Shown one piece after another: positions 1-7,237 of a DNA stretch of 33,840 nt. The position numbers were made by a program, and so were the translations under genes. Within the stretch, counting starts at the first letter, position 1. Every line of letters starts with the position of its first letter. Origin of the DNA: Deltaproteobacteria bacterium. Lineage in GTDB: Bacteria > Desulfobacterota > Desulfuromonadia > Geobacterales > Pseudopelobacteraceae. The notes under the pieces were generated by a model that saw nothing but the letters and a program-made list of their open reading frames with translations, was not told the origin of the DNA and did no database searches. The stretch is taken from contig JAFLLC010000005.1 of NCBI GenBank assembly GCA_019162745.1, positions 1 to 33,840 of the forward strand, in the 5' to 3' direction.

Positions 1-70
1 GTTCAGAGGCACGAAAAACAATCTCTTTGATCACCCGTGGACAGGCATCGGCATCAATCCATATTTTCAA
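1..70 (-). CDS. YaiI/YqxD (UPF0178, DUF188) family protein, N-terminal part
   Basis: Only the first 23 codons are inside the window; the gene continues past the left edge. The reverse strand reads [19 protein letters not shown] and onward, which matches the very conserved start of the YaiI/YqxD family (I/W-V/I-DADACP..IKEI). The aspartates of DADACP are the putative metal-binding residues of this PIN-like fold, but the cellular role is not established. The start is TTG at 70-68, overlapping the TGA stop of the ihfA-like gene (67-69), so the two are probably cotranscribed and translationally coupled. The only nearby ATG triplets are out of frame. The family call is strong despite the short piece; nothing can be said about the rest. 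Confidence 0.75.
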   Translation of the reverse strand, partial: MKIWIDADACPRVIKEIVFRASE

Positions 71-354
71 GGTGAAATCTCTTTGTTGATCTGGTCCTTC
101 AAAATGCCACTCGGCTTGAACGTTAATATTCGCCTGGCTTCAATGGTGATCGTCTCGCCCGTCTGCGGATTGCGGCCACGGCGGTCAGCCTTCTGTTTAA
201 CGATGAAGCTGCCGAAGCCGGATATTTTCAGATTTTCGCCGGATTCAAGCGTGCTTTTCATGATCGCAAAGACGGCTTCTACCATCTCGGCGGATTCGTT
301 TTTTGATAGGCCGATCACTTTCTGAACCTTTTCAAATATGTCTGCTTTTGTCAT
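67..354 (-). CDS. ihfA: Integration host factor alpha-like DNA-binding protein (HU/IHF family)
   Basis: A 95-residue nucleoid protein, full length for the family. IHF binds as a heterodimer in the minor groove and bends DNA sharply. Visible hallmarks are the N-terminal helical part (residues 1-40), the ISGFGSF strand (44-50) and the arm motif GRNPQTGE (60-67), whose proline at 63 is the residue that intercalates at the kink. [12 protein letters not shown] near the C-terminus is closer to IhfA than to HU. The ATG is preceded by a strong GGGGGAG ribosome binding site. The stop overlaps the TTG start of the YaiI-like gene. The only beta-like partner visible in the window is a broken remnant at about 600-878, so the partner must be encoded elsewhere, or this protein works as a homodimer. 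Confidence 0.9.
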   Translation of the reverse strand: MTKADIFEKVQKVIGLSKNESAEMVEAVFAIMKSTLESGENLKISGFGSFIVKQKADRRGRNPQTGETITIEARRILTFKPSGILKDQINKEISP

Positions 355-599
355 TACTCCCCCTGTTTGATCATTGTGACGCCATACTACCTTCAGACTT
401 TATCTTTTTCCAGCAATTCTATGGTCACCAAATATATTCCTTCGCTATCTCGCGTTTGTCTTTGCCGGAAAGGATGTGCAGTATCCGTAGTTGTTTGAGC
501 TTGTGGGGTGAATGGCTTGGCCAGCAGGGACCCTTTAAATTAGAGCGAATGTTTTCAACTCAGGCAAAACTCATTTAAGGTATACAGGAATGTAATTTA
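355..599. other. Gene-free stretch upstream of ihfA
   Basis: This 245-bp AT-rich stretch separates ihfA from the IHF-beta remnant. It should hold the ihfA promoter on the minus strand, but I cannot pick one box pair with confidence. Short open frames on both strands have no recognisable family, so I see no gene here. Confidence 0.5.
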
Positions 600-878
600 T
601 GGTAGAAAAGAGTTAAAGAGAATTGTTGAACTAAACCGCTGCGCAGTAGAGGAACATCTATACCTGTGGCTGATCGAATTGTTACTGATATTTTTTCATT
701 GATTGCTGGTGGCCGTATTGAGATCCTCGGCTTCGGTAGTGTTGAGAACCGCCAGTATATTGGGCACACTGGCCGAAATCCAAATACGGGCCAGGAAGTT
801 ATTGTGAATTACAAGAAAAATCCATTCTTCAAAACTGGCAATATTTTGAAGGAATGGATCATGGGGACTTCCCGTTGA
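600..878 (+). pseudogene. Decayed IHF-beta-like gene remnant
   Basis: The frame open from 666 (GTG) encodes 70 residues that align with the C-terminal two thirds of IHF beta: a helix VADRIVTDIF, the strand RIEILGFGSV, the arm motif GRNPNTGQEV with the intercalating proline, and FFKTGNILKEW at the end. The first roughly 25 residues of the family are missing from this frame. Upstream, at about 600-665, another frame reads KELKRIVELN followed by AVEE, which resembles the lost N-terminal helices, so a frameshift near 650-665 is likely. The end overlaps the possible start of the next gene at 854. Without helix 1 and most of helix 2 the product should not dimerise normally. It could in principle be a translated short protein, but decay is the simpler reading. 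Confidence 0.6.
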
Positions 879-1453
879 AACAGCCATTCTCGCCGGCATT
901 ATTAATCGGATTAATCTTTATGTACGCCCTACCCTCTTTTGCTGCCGAGCGTTATTTCTCTGTTACACCAGGAGTATGGTTGCCTTATCATACCTCCACA
1001 ATTTACTATAATCTCCAGCCGATCAATTCCTCATACTCCGCAGGTTGGAGTCTTGGCGGAGCGGTTGGTGCCTCCTTCGACAACGGTCTAAGGATCGAAA
1101 ACGAGTTAGTTTACCGTCAGGCCTCAGCGAGGGGAATGAACGACGATCAATGGAATCTTGGTTGGCTGGTGAATTTGTGGTGGGAGGGGAGAAATAGTAC
1201 CCGTATTACGCCGTATTTTGGTGGCGGGGTTGGGTTCGGGCGGGGACACGTTGCATCTCCCGTGAGTATTGACAACTCCGGAAGTGGAATCGCATATCAG
1301 GCTGGCGGAGGATTTGGATACCGTATACATGACAATGTGTCGTTGGATCTTGGTTATCGTTATTTCGGGATCACTGATTCATCCAGTAACAATATCGGCG
1401 GGATCGAGTTGGCTGGATCATCATGGGTAGCCGGTTTGCGGATGAGGTTTTAA
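875..1453 (+). CDS. Outer-membrane beta-barrel protein (OmpA-like/OMP_b-brl type)
   Basis: A secreted barrel protein of about 192 residues. The chosen TTG at 875 has a GGGG stretch 7 bp upstream and gives a textbook signal peptide (M-K-Q, hydrophobic ALLIGLIFMYALPS, cleavage near FAA|ER). An in-frame ATG at 854 lies directly against its AGGA and would add seven polar residues. The mature part alternates short strands with Gly-rich turns (PYFGGGVGFGRG, AGGGFGYRI, LDLGYRYFGI). It ends in GLRMRF, the terminal aromatic residue recognised by the BAM machinery. This is typical of small 8-stranded barrels. No substrate can be inferred. The Sir2 gene begins 7 bp after its stop, so the two are probably cotranscribed. 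Confidence 0.75.
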   Translation: MKQPFSPALLIGLIFMYALPSFAAERYFSVTPGVWLPYHTSTIYYNLQPINSSYSAGWSLGGAVGASFDNGLRIENELVYRQASARGMNDDQWNLGWLVNLWWEGRNSTRITPYFGGGVGFGRGHVASPVSIDNSGSGIAYQAGGGFGYRIHDNVSLDLGYRYFGITDSSSNNIGGIELAGSSWVAGLRMRF

Positions 1454-1460
1454 AAACAAA

Positions 1461-2288
1461 TTGAGTACTATTTTATTTAAACAAGCAGCATCAATAATCA
1501 ACGAAGCTGAAGTCTTCGTTATTACAGCTGGTGCCGGAATGGGAGTCGATTCAGGTCTCCCTGACTTTCGTGGCAATGAAGGTTTTTGGAACGCCTACCC
1601 TGAATATGCACGACTCGGGATTTCCTTCGCTGATTGTGCTAATCCGCAGCATTTTGCCCGTGACCCACGTTTTGGCTGGGGGTTTTATGGGCACCGAGCA
1701 CGTCTTTACCGGGAAACGGTTCCCCACGAAGGTTTCCACATAATCCAGAAATGGATTGAGCGTAACGGAGCTGATTATTTTGTGGTCACGTCCAATGTGG
1801 ACGGACAGTTTCAGAAAGCCGGGTATGCAGAAGACCGGATACTTGAGGTGCATGGTTCCATTCATTGGTTACAGTGCCAGACGCCTTGTGACAGCAGAAT
1901 TTGGTTGAATGATGAACAAGTTGAAATTGATTACACCACCATGCGTGCTACCAATCGCCTGCCTTTCTGCCCTGGATGCAGGAAGGTCTCTCGCCCGAAC
2001 ATCCTCATGTTTGGCGACTGGCATTGGCTGCCGGATCGTACAAATACTCAGGAACACCGCTTTGACCAGTTCCTGATGGAAAACGCTGAGCGTCGCATTG
2101 TGGTGATCGAGACGGGTGCCGGTAGCGCAATCCCCACTATCAGGGCAACATCAGAGCGTATAGGATGGAGCTTGGAACATGCTTACATTATCCGAATAAA
2201 TCCCCGCGAGCCGGAGATTAAAGTGCCGCATATTTCTATTCCGTGTGGAGCGTTGGAAGGACTGCTTGCAATCAATGCAGAGCTATAA
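1461..2288 (+). CDS. Sir2-family NAD-dependent protein deacetylase
   Basis: A 275-residue stand-alone sirtuin fold. It shows the NAD-binding GAGMGVDSGLPDFRG (24-38), TSNVD in the position of the usual TQNID, the catalytic histidine in EVHGS, a zinc-finger-like region with LQCQTPC and FCPGC, and ETGAG near the ribose-binding end. Sirtuins remove acyl groups from lysines using NAD+, and some bacterial Sir2 domains instead degrade NAD in phage defence. No defence partner (HerA, Argonaute, TIR, DSR-type C-terminal domain) is adjacent, so deacetylase is the default call. The TTG at 1461 is the only usable start, because the next Met lies inside the NAD motif. A weak GAGG lies about 12 bp upstream. 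Confidence 0.85.
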   Translation: MSTILFKQAASIINEAEVFVITAGAGMGVDSGLPDFRGNEGFWNAYPEYARLGISFADCANPQHFARDPRFGWGFYGHRARLYRETVPHEGFHIIQKWIERNGADYFVVTSNVDGQFQKAGYAEDRILEVHGSIHWLQCQTPCDSRIWLNDEQVEIDYTTMRATNRLPFCPGCRKVSRPNILMFGDWHWLPDRTNTQEHRFDQFLMENAERRIVVIETGAGSAIPTIRATSERIGWSLEHAYIIRINPREPEIKVPHISIPCGALEGLLAINAEL

Positions 2289-2493
2289 ACGGCTATGGAG
2301 TTAGTAGCGGTGTGTTAGTATGGAAATTAAGTTCGAATTTGTAGAAGACTTCGCCGTCAAAAACGAAGAACGGATTTTTGAAAATAGGCTTTTTCTGTCA
2401 GGCACTAAGTAACATGACACAACCTCCATGCTTGAGATAACTCATATTATAGCATGAAGGAATTTATTTGGTTCCGGCTAGTCTGGGTTGGGA

Positions 2494-3357
2494 TTACAGG
2501 TATTTCCCGACAATCGGCGCCAGCTTCACCTTGATCTCTTCAGAAATGAAGGCGCGATCGGTAATAACGGCGTACTGCATGGCGCTGCCGCAGGGGCAGG
2601 TCCGCAGGCTGCCGATTGCCGCCACCGCATGGCGGATAATGTTTTTGGCCATCGCCACATTCTGGTGGATTATCTGGATGATCGCTTCTACGGTGACATC
2701 CTCGTGCGAATCGTGCCAGCAGTCATAATCAGTTGAAAGGGCGATGATGCCGTAACAGATCTCGGCTTCTCGGGCCAGTTTGGCTTCGGTCAGATTCGTC
2801 ATGCCGATGATGGAGGCGCCGAGAGCTAGGTAGGAGAACGATTCGGCCCGGGTCGAAAAGGCCGGGCCTTCCATGCAGATGTACGTTCCCCCCTTGTGCG
2901 CAGTCGCTCCGGCTTTCTGCGCAGCGGCATAGAGCGTGTCGGAAAGTTCGCCGCAGACCGGATCGGCAAAGCCGGCATGGGCAACGATGCCATCGCCAAA
3001 GAACGTATCCTTCCTTATCCCCCTGGTGCGGTCATAAAACTGGTCCGGGATCACGATATGTCCCGGGGCGATGGCGTCCTTCAGACTCCCGACGGCAGAG
3101 ACCGATATAATCCGCTCCACACCGAGCGTCTTCATGCCGTAGATGTTGGCGCGGTAGTTGACCTCGGACGGGAGCAGCCGGTGGCCTCGGCCATGACGGG
3201 GAAGAAAGACCATCTTTATCCCGTTCAGTATGCCGGTGACATACTCGTCAGACGGGTCGCCGAACGGAGTATCGATACTGATCCGTTCGATCTGCTCCAA
3301 GCCCTCCATCTCATACAGTCCGCTGCCGCCGATAACCCCGATTGTTGTTTCGCTCAT
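2494..3357 (-). CDS. mtnP: S-methyl-5'-thioadenosine phosphorylase
   Basis: A 287-residue phosphorylase that cleaves methylthioadenosine, a by-product of polyamine or other SAM-dependent reactions, to adenine and methylthioribose-1-phosphate. Family marks are the phosphate-binding GGSGLY near the N-terminus, PRHGRGH, VSAVGSL, GGTYICMEGPAFSTRAES (the purine and ribose site) and GMTNLTEAKLARE. TDYDCWH is the base-recognition Asp region typical of MTA rather than inosine phosphorylases. A C-terminal CPCG pair resembles the CxC found in several prokaryotic MTA phosphorylases. The ATG follows AAAGGAACAAACAGT, a good site. It is monocistronic and convergent with sir2; no mtnA or other salvage gene is beside it. 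Confidence 0.92.
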   Translation of the reverse strand: MSETTIGVIGGSGLYEMEGLEQIERISIDTPFGDPSDEYVTGILNGIKMVFLPRHGRGHRLLPSEVNYRANIYGMKTLGVERIISVSAVGSLKDAIAPGHIVIPDQFYDRTRGIRKDTFFGDGIVAHAGFADPVCGELSDTLYAAAQKAGATAHKGGTYICMEGPAFSTRAESFSYLALGASIIGMTNLTEAKLAREAEICYGIIALSTDYDCWHDSHEDVTVEAIIQIIHQNVAMAKNIIRHAVAAIGSLRTCPCGSAMQYAVITDRAFISEEIKVKLAPIVGKYL

Positions 3358-3419
3358 ACTGTTTGTTCCTTTCTGTGTTTGTAATGTAATTAATTATCCT
3401 AAAATCGGCAGTTCAATAA

Positions 3420-3434
3420 CACGGAGACACGGAG
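3420..3434. repeat. Tandem ACACGGAG-type short repeat
   Basis: Two copies of an acACGGAG unit lie side by side between mtnP and the HEPN stump. It is too short to carry function by itself, but it may be the edge of a dispersed intergenic repeat. Confidence 0.3.
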
Positions 3435-3487
3435 AAATCAAAGGCTTAAGGTTTAAAACAAAATATCCTTTTTGGTGAACCATAACA

Positions 3488-3613
3488 CTACAGGTGCGCC
3501 AAAAACAAGGCGTACGAATAATCCTGTTTCTCGAACAGATGCCATGCAACCAACCAGTCATGTTCAGCAGATGTGATCCAATATTTGACTTTTTTGTCTT
3601 TTATCATCTGCAT
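3488..3613 (-). pseudogene. Truncated HEPN-domain protein gene
   Basis: The minus strand encodes 41 residues from an ATG at 3613, with GAGAG upstream, to a TAG at 3488. It contains YWITSAEHDWLVAWHLF followed by DYSYALFLAHL. This is the conserved first helix pair of small HEPN proteins, the usual partners of MNT nucleotidyltransferases in HEPN/MNT toxin-antitoxin modules. The normal continuation (AIEK.LKA and the Rx4-6H helix) is absent in all frames after the stop, so the gene lost roughly two thirds of its length. No MNT gene is found on either side. The stump sits in the 340-bp gap between mtnP and the broken transporter, which otherwise holds nothing recognisable. Confidence 0.65.
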
Positions 3614-3697
3614 ATCCAACTCTCACGTATTTATTGTTGAAACTATTCATCATGAATGACAAAAAGTCAAGCTAGGCCATTATTATAAAGGATAACC

Positions 3698-4061
3698 ATG
3701 CCGGAACAACTGCTTCGAGGAATTATGGGTGTAGCCGCGTTGCTGGCGATAGCAGTGTTCTGCTCTCGTAACCGTCGCCTGATCCAATGGAAACCGGTGC
3801 TGACCGGTGTTGCATTCAAACATTCTATTCGCCCTCCTCATCCTGCGCACATCCGGCGGCAGAGTTGCCTTTGAAAGAATCAGCGGCGTTCTGCTGAAAA
3901 TCCTGCACTTTTCCGGTGAAGGCACCCGCTTTGTCTTCGGTCCGCTTTTCGATGGATTCTCCCACGTCCCCGGCTTCAGCAGCTCTTCATTTGTGTTTGT
4001 CCTGGGAGCATTAGTCCTGATAATTTTTTTCAGTGCGCTGATCAACATGCTGTATTATCTT
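3698..4061 (+). pseudogene. Broken concentrative nucleoside transporter (CNT/NupC family), N-terminal part
   Basis: The ATG at 3698 has AAGGA upstream. The first frame reads MPEQLLRGIMGVAALLAIAV and continues to about 3820 with CSRNRRLIQWKPVLTGVAF, a typical CNT first membrane segment and loop. The continuation is in the next frame (about 3822 on): ILFALLILRTSGGRVAF, then EGTRFVFGPL and ALVLIIFFSALINMLYYL. This is the CNT N-terminal domain through its next membrane helix. A one-base frameshift near 3816-3822 therefore splits the gene. The transporter sequence ends at about 4061, far short of the usual 400 or so residues, where IstB-like sequence takes over. The transport-domain motifs are all missing, so it is not functional. 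Confidence 0.75.
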
Positions 4062-4409
4062 CGGCGGCATAGTGAACTGGCGCCATCCCGCAAAGGCGAT
4101 GTCGCCAGACTGGGATTACTCTGCGTGCTGGCCGCCACACCTCAAAGCCAGCTGGTCATCGATGGCTTCGGCCTGGAAAAGCTTACCCCGGAGCAGGCTC
4201 ATGACTTCTATGGAATAGTCAGCGGGCGGTACGAACGCAGAGCCACCATTATCACCAGCAACAGACACGTGGCGAAATGGGTTAACCTCTTTGATGATCA
4301 AATCATTGCAAACTCGGCACTGGACCGCTTGGCACACAATGCACATCAGATGATAATCGGGGGTGAAAGTTACCGCAAAAAGAAGGGGACCATCGGGAGC
4401 AAACTATGA
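4062..4409 (+). mobile_element. IS21-family IstB-type transposition ATPase, C-terminal remnant
   Basis: In frame with the transporter fragment, the sequence switches to the C-terminal part of an IstB helper ATPase: QLVIDGFGLEKLTPEQAHDF (Walker B region, Asp kept, normally IDDFG), RYERRATIITSNR (sensor region), then NSALDRLAHNAHQMII and GESYRKKKG at the end. The Walker A half, the whole IstA transposase and the terminal inverted repeats are not seen. This is a scar of an IS21-like element that entered the transporter gene and later lost most of its length. The exact junction (4062-4110) is uncertain, because the first 20 or so residues match neither family. Confidence 0.75.
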
Positions 4410-4483
4410 TACGCTAACGAATCAATTCAGCACACCGCGCCTGGGTGAATGCCCGTAAAAATGACAGTGAGGCAACTGTAATT

Positions 4484-4876
4484 ATGATCAAAATGATTCA
4501 CACCGTGTTTCTGGTGATCTTTATCATGTCCTCTGCCGAAATGGCTGTTGCACAACCGGTTGGGGACAAGAATCAGCTGGTGCCGACAGTGAAAGTCGAT
4601 GTTTTTTCATTCTATACCACTCGGCAGATGCGTGTGCTCGCTCAAAGTTATCTTGCGGTGTCGGAGCGTGGAGATAAGGCTTCAGCAAATGACAGGGTAA
4701 AAGGTGCCGAGTTTCGTGGGTATCTATTTGGCAAGGCAGAGGGGTTCCATCCTGCTGGCGAAACAAATGCAATGCCAACGAGCCGGAACAGCCTGACAGA
4801 TATGTACTGCAGTATAGACAAAAAATCATCGTATCTTACAAAATCACGATCAAAAAGAAAGGGCGCATCCCGGTGA
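4484..4876 (+). CDS. Small secreted protein, unknown; probably 3'-damaged
   Basis: I do not recognise this gene. From ATG 4484 the product begins with a clear signal peptide (MIKMIHTVFLVIFIMSS, cleavage near AVA|QP), followed by about 105 mostly polar residues. The stretch RVKGAEFRGYLFGKAEGF, and later MPTSRNSLTDMY, faintly recall the layout of Rap1a/Tai-type periplasmic immunity proteins, but the usual cysteines are missing, so this is only a hint. The frame is also open from a GTG at 4445. The last residues (KSRSKRKGASR) are encoded by the terminator hairpin of pta, and the stop lies in its loop. The true C-terminus has therefore probably been lost by a frameshift or deletion. Confidence 0.4.
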   Translation: MIKMIHTVFLVIFIMSSAEMAVAQPVGDKNQLVPTVKVDVFSFYTTRQMRVLAQSYLAVSERGDKASANDRVKGAEFRGYLFGKAEGFHPAGETNAMPTSRNSLTDMYCSIDKKSSYLTKSRSKRKGASR

Positions 4877-4889
4877 GGATGCGCCCTTT
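4858..4889 (-). terminator. Rho-independent terminator of pta
   Basis: A perfect 13-bp inverted repeat (AAAGGGCGCATCC / GGATGCGCCCTTT) with a 6-nt loop. On the minus strand it is followed by CTTTTTG. It lies 33 bp past the pta stop and contains the end of the secreted-protein ORF of the other strand. Confidence 0.85.
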
Positions 4890-4921
4890 GTACGCTCAGG
4901 CTTTGCTGCGTGGCGAAATGA

Positions 4922-5926
4922 CTACCCCTGTGCCGCCTGTACCGCCGTGATGGCAACCACGTTGACGATATCATCCACCGAACAGCCACGAGAGAGGTCG
5001 TTGACAGGCTTGGCCAGACCCTGAATGATAGGTCCGACGGCTTCGGCGCCGGCGACGCGCTCGACCAGTTTGTAGGCGATGTTGCCGGCGTCAAGGTCAG
5101 GGAAGATCAGAACATTGGCCTTGCCGGCAACTGCGCTGCCGGGGGCCTTTTTACTCCCCACGTTCGGGAGGATCGCCGCATCGGCCTGCAGTTCACCGTC
5201 GATCTGCATATCCGGCTTGATCTGTTTGGCAATTTCCAGCGCCTTCAGGACCTTGTCGCAATCGGCATGGCTGGCGCTCCCCTTGGTGGAAAAGGAGAGC
5301 AGAGCAACGCGAGCATCCACATCGAGAAATGCCTTGCAGTTCCCAGCGGTAGCGACGGCGATTTCCGCCAGAGCCTGGGCATCAGGATTGGGGTTGACGG
5401 CGCAGTCGGCAAAGAGAATGATGCCGTTTTCACCGAAATCCGGGTTCCTGGTGATCATCAGAAAAAATGATGACACTGTTTTTATCCCGGCAGCCGGACC
5501 GACGGTCTGGAAGGCGGCCTTGAGGACATTGCCCGTGGTACCGGTAGCACCGGCAACCTCACCGCCGGCATCACCGCTGCGCACCATCATCCCCGCGTAG
5601 TACAGGTTATCATCTGCTATAAGGAGTTTTCTGGCTTCATCGGCGGTTAAACCTTTGCTTTTGCGTAGTTCGACCAGAGCGGCCACGTATGCCTCAAGTT
5701 TTGGCGATGAAGCCGGATTGAGCAGCTCGACACCGGACAAATTGATCCCCTTGGCGGTCGCGTCAGCCTGGATCTTGGCGGTATCACCAAGAATAACTAT
5801 CTTTGCCAGCCCTTCCTTGGCGATCTTCTCGGCAGCGTACAACATCCGCTCGTCATAACTTTCCGGTAATACCACCGTCTGCAGATTCTTTCTGGCCTTT
5901 TCCTTTATCTGGTCAACAAGATGCAT
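4922..5926 (-). CDS. pta: Phosphate acetyltransferase
   Basis: A 334-residue short-form Pta, which interconverts acetyl-CoA plus phosphate and acetyl phosphate plus CoA. Landmarks are VVLPESYDERMLYAA at the N-terminus, GDTAKI, the central AGATGTTGNVLKAA region, SSFFLMI, DCAVNPNPDAQALAEIA and GSAVAGKANVLIFPDLDAGN, then the terminal ARG-region equivalent LAKPVNDLSRGCSVDDIVN. These cover the PTA_PTB fold without the DRTGG extension of long forms. The ATG has an excellent AGAAGGAGGG site. It is usually paired with ackA, but here neither flank carries acetate kinase. In Geobacter-like organisms the enzyme serves acetate activation as well as overflow. Confidence 0.93.
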   Translation of the reverse strand: MHLVDQIKEKARKNLQTVVLPESYDERMLYAAEKIAKEGLAKIVILGDTAKIQADATAKGINLSGVELLNPASSPKLEAYVAALVELRKSKGLTADEARKLLIADDNLYYAGMMVRSGDAGGEVAGATGTTGNVLKAAFQTVGPAAGIKTVSSFFLMITRNPDFGENGIILFADCAVNPNPDAQALAEIAVATAGNCKAFLDVDARVALLSFSTKGSASHADCDKVLKALEIAKQIKPDMQIDGELQADAAILPNVGSKKAPGSAVAGKANVLIFPDLDAGNIAYKLVERVAGAEAVGPIIQGLAKPVNDLSRGCSVDDIVNVVAITAVQAAQG

Positions 5927-5992
5927 GGTGCCCTCCTTCTGAATAGTAAAACAGGTTTATGCTTATAGTCGATACAGACCTCTCCGGTCAAC

Positions 5993-6019
5993 AAAAAAAG
6001 CCTGATTTCTCAGGCTTTT
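5993..6019 (-). terminator. Rho-independent terminator of the trpF-trpB transcript
   Basis: AAAAGCCTGA and TCAGGCTTTT form a 10-bp stem with a TTTC loop. On the minus strand a run of seven T follows. It begins 27 bp after the trpB stop. Confidence 0.85.
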
Positions 6020-6046
6020 AGCGATGTTTAACGACGTACATCGTGA

Positions 6047-7237
6047 CTAAAATTTGAACCCCAGCGCCTCGGCTACCGTATGCATATCCTTGTCGCCGCG
6101 ACCCGACAGGCAGACCACTATTGTTTTGTCGCAACTCAGCGTCGGGGCCAGTTTCATGACATGGGCGATGGCGTGGGAAGATTCCAGTGCCGGGATTATC
6201 CCTTCTTCGCGGGTCAGGGTACTGAATCCTTCCAGAGCTTCATCATCGGTAATTGAAACATATTCAGCCCGCCCGGAATCCTTCAGCCATGAATGTTCCG
6301 GGCCGACTCCAGGGTAGTCAAGGCCGGCCGAGATGGAGTGGGCATGGGTGATCTGGCCATGCTGGTCCTGCAGCAGATAGGTTTTGTTGCCGTGCAGAAT
6401 ACCGGGTGAACCGGCGCAGAGCGGAGCAGCGTGCTTGCCGGTCTCGATACCGTAACCTGACGCCTCGACACCTATCAGCCGCACCGACTTATCCTTGAGG
6501 AAGCGGTAGAAAAGCCCCATGGCGTTGCTGCCGCCGCCGACAGAGGCTACCAGAAAGTCCGGCAAACGGCCGTGAACCTTGTGATGCTGTCGCCTGACCT
6601 CGGCGCCGATAACAGACTGAAAATCACGCACCATCATCGGATACGGGTGCGGCCCGGCAACTGTGCCGATCACGTAAAAGGTCTCATGGATCGTGGTGAC
6701 CCAGTTGCGCATCGCCTCGTTCATGGCGTCCTTCAGGGTGGCGGTGCCGGCTGTGACCGGTGTCACGGTGGCCCCGAGAAGTTTCATACGAAAAACATTC
6801 TGCGCCTGGCGATGGGTATCCTCTTCACCCATAAAAACTTCGCACGTCATCCCGAACAGCGCTGCAACCGTGGCGGTAGCCACACCATGCATCCCGGCGC
6901 CGGTCTCGGCGATGACCCGCTTCTTTCCCATCCGCCGTGCCAGCAATCCCTGGCCGATGGTGTTGTTTATTTTATGGGCACCGGTATGGTTCAGGTCCTC
7001 CCGCTTGAGGTAAATCCGGGCTCCACCAAGCTTTTTTGTCAGCTTCTCGGCAAAATAGAGCGGATTGGGACGTCCGACGTACTGCCTGAGATAATACGCA
7101 AATTCCTGTTTAAATTCCTTGTCATTCCGATAATGGTCATACGCTCTTTCCAGTTCCAGCAGCGCAGGCATGAGGGTTTCGGGGACATAACGCCCGCCGT
7201 AGGCGCCGAAGTGACCTTTTTTATCCGGTAATTTCAT
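6047..7237 (-). CDS. trpB: Tryptophan synthase beta subunit
   Basis: A 396-residue PLP enzyme that condenses indole with serine to tryptophan in the TrpA2B2 complex. The start matches the family ([19 protein letters not shown]). The PLP lysine is K89 in HTGAHKINN, the catalytic glutamate E111 in AETGAGMHG, and the phosphate-binding loop is [23 protein letters not shown] and the C-terminal CLSGRGDKD are intact. It looks fully functional. The ATG overlaps the trpF stop (ATGA) and AAGGAG lies within the trpF end, so translation is coupled. Its usual partner trpA is not adjacent but on the other strand at 17326. Confidence 0.96.
   Translation of the reverse strand: MKLPDKKGHFGAYGGRYVPETLMPALLELERAYDHYRNDKEFKQEFAYYLRQYVGRPNPLYFAEKLTKKLGGARIYLKREDLNHTGAHKINNTIGQGLLARRMGKKRVIAETGAGMHGVATATVAALFGMTCEVFMGEEDTHRQAQNVFRMKLLGATVTPVTAGTATLKDAMNEAMRNWVTTIHETFYVIGTVAGPHPYPMMVRDFQSVIGAEVRRQHHKVHGRLPDFLVASVGGGSNAMGLFYRFLKDKSVRLIGVEASGYGIETGKHAAPLCAGSPGILHGNKTYLLQDQHGQITHAHSISAGLDYPGVGPEHSWLKDSGRAEYVSITDDEALEGFSTLTREEGIIPALESSHAIAHVMKLAPTLSCDKTIVVCLSGRGDKDMHTVAEALGFKF

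Noticed and set aside
1461-2288. Sir2 gene as part of a known defence system
   Set aside because: No HerA, Argonaute, TIR, large C-terminal domain or phage-like neighbours; stand-alone deacetylase is the simpler reading.
2320-2412. Thirty-codon frame after sir2 (ATG 2320, MEIKFEFVEDFAVKNEER)
   Set aside because: No ribosome binding site, no family, and the length is expected by chance; could be the stump of a lost gene but nothing supports it.
2436-2452. Weak inverted repeat downstream of mtnP considered as a terminator
   Set aside because: Short arms, long loop, no T run on the minus strand.
2896-3384. Open frame of 162 codons on the plus strand
   Set aside because: Antisense to mtnP, no recognisable family, composition typical of a shadow frame.
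5079-5600. Open frame of 173 codons on the plus strand
   Set aside because: Antisense to pta, which is clearly the real gene.
6572-7231. Open frame of 219 codons on the plus strand
   Set aside because: Antisense to trpB; no domain visible and no ribosome binding site of note.
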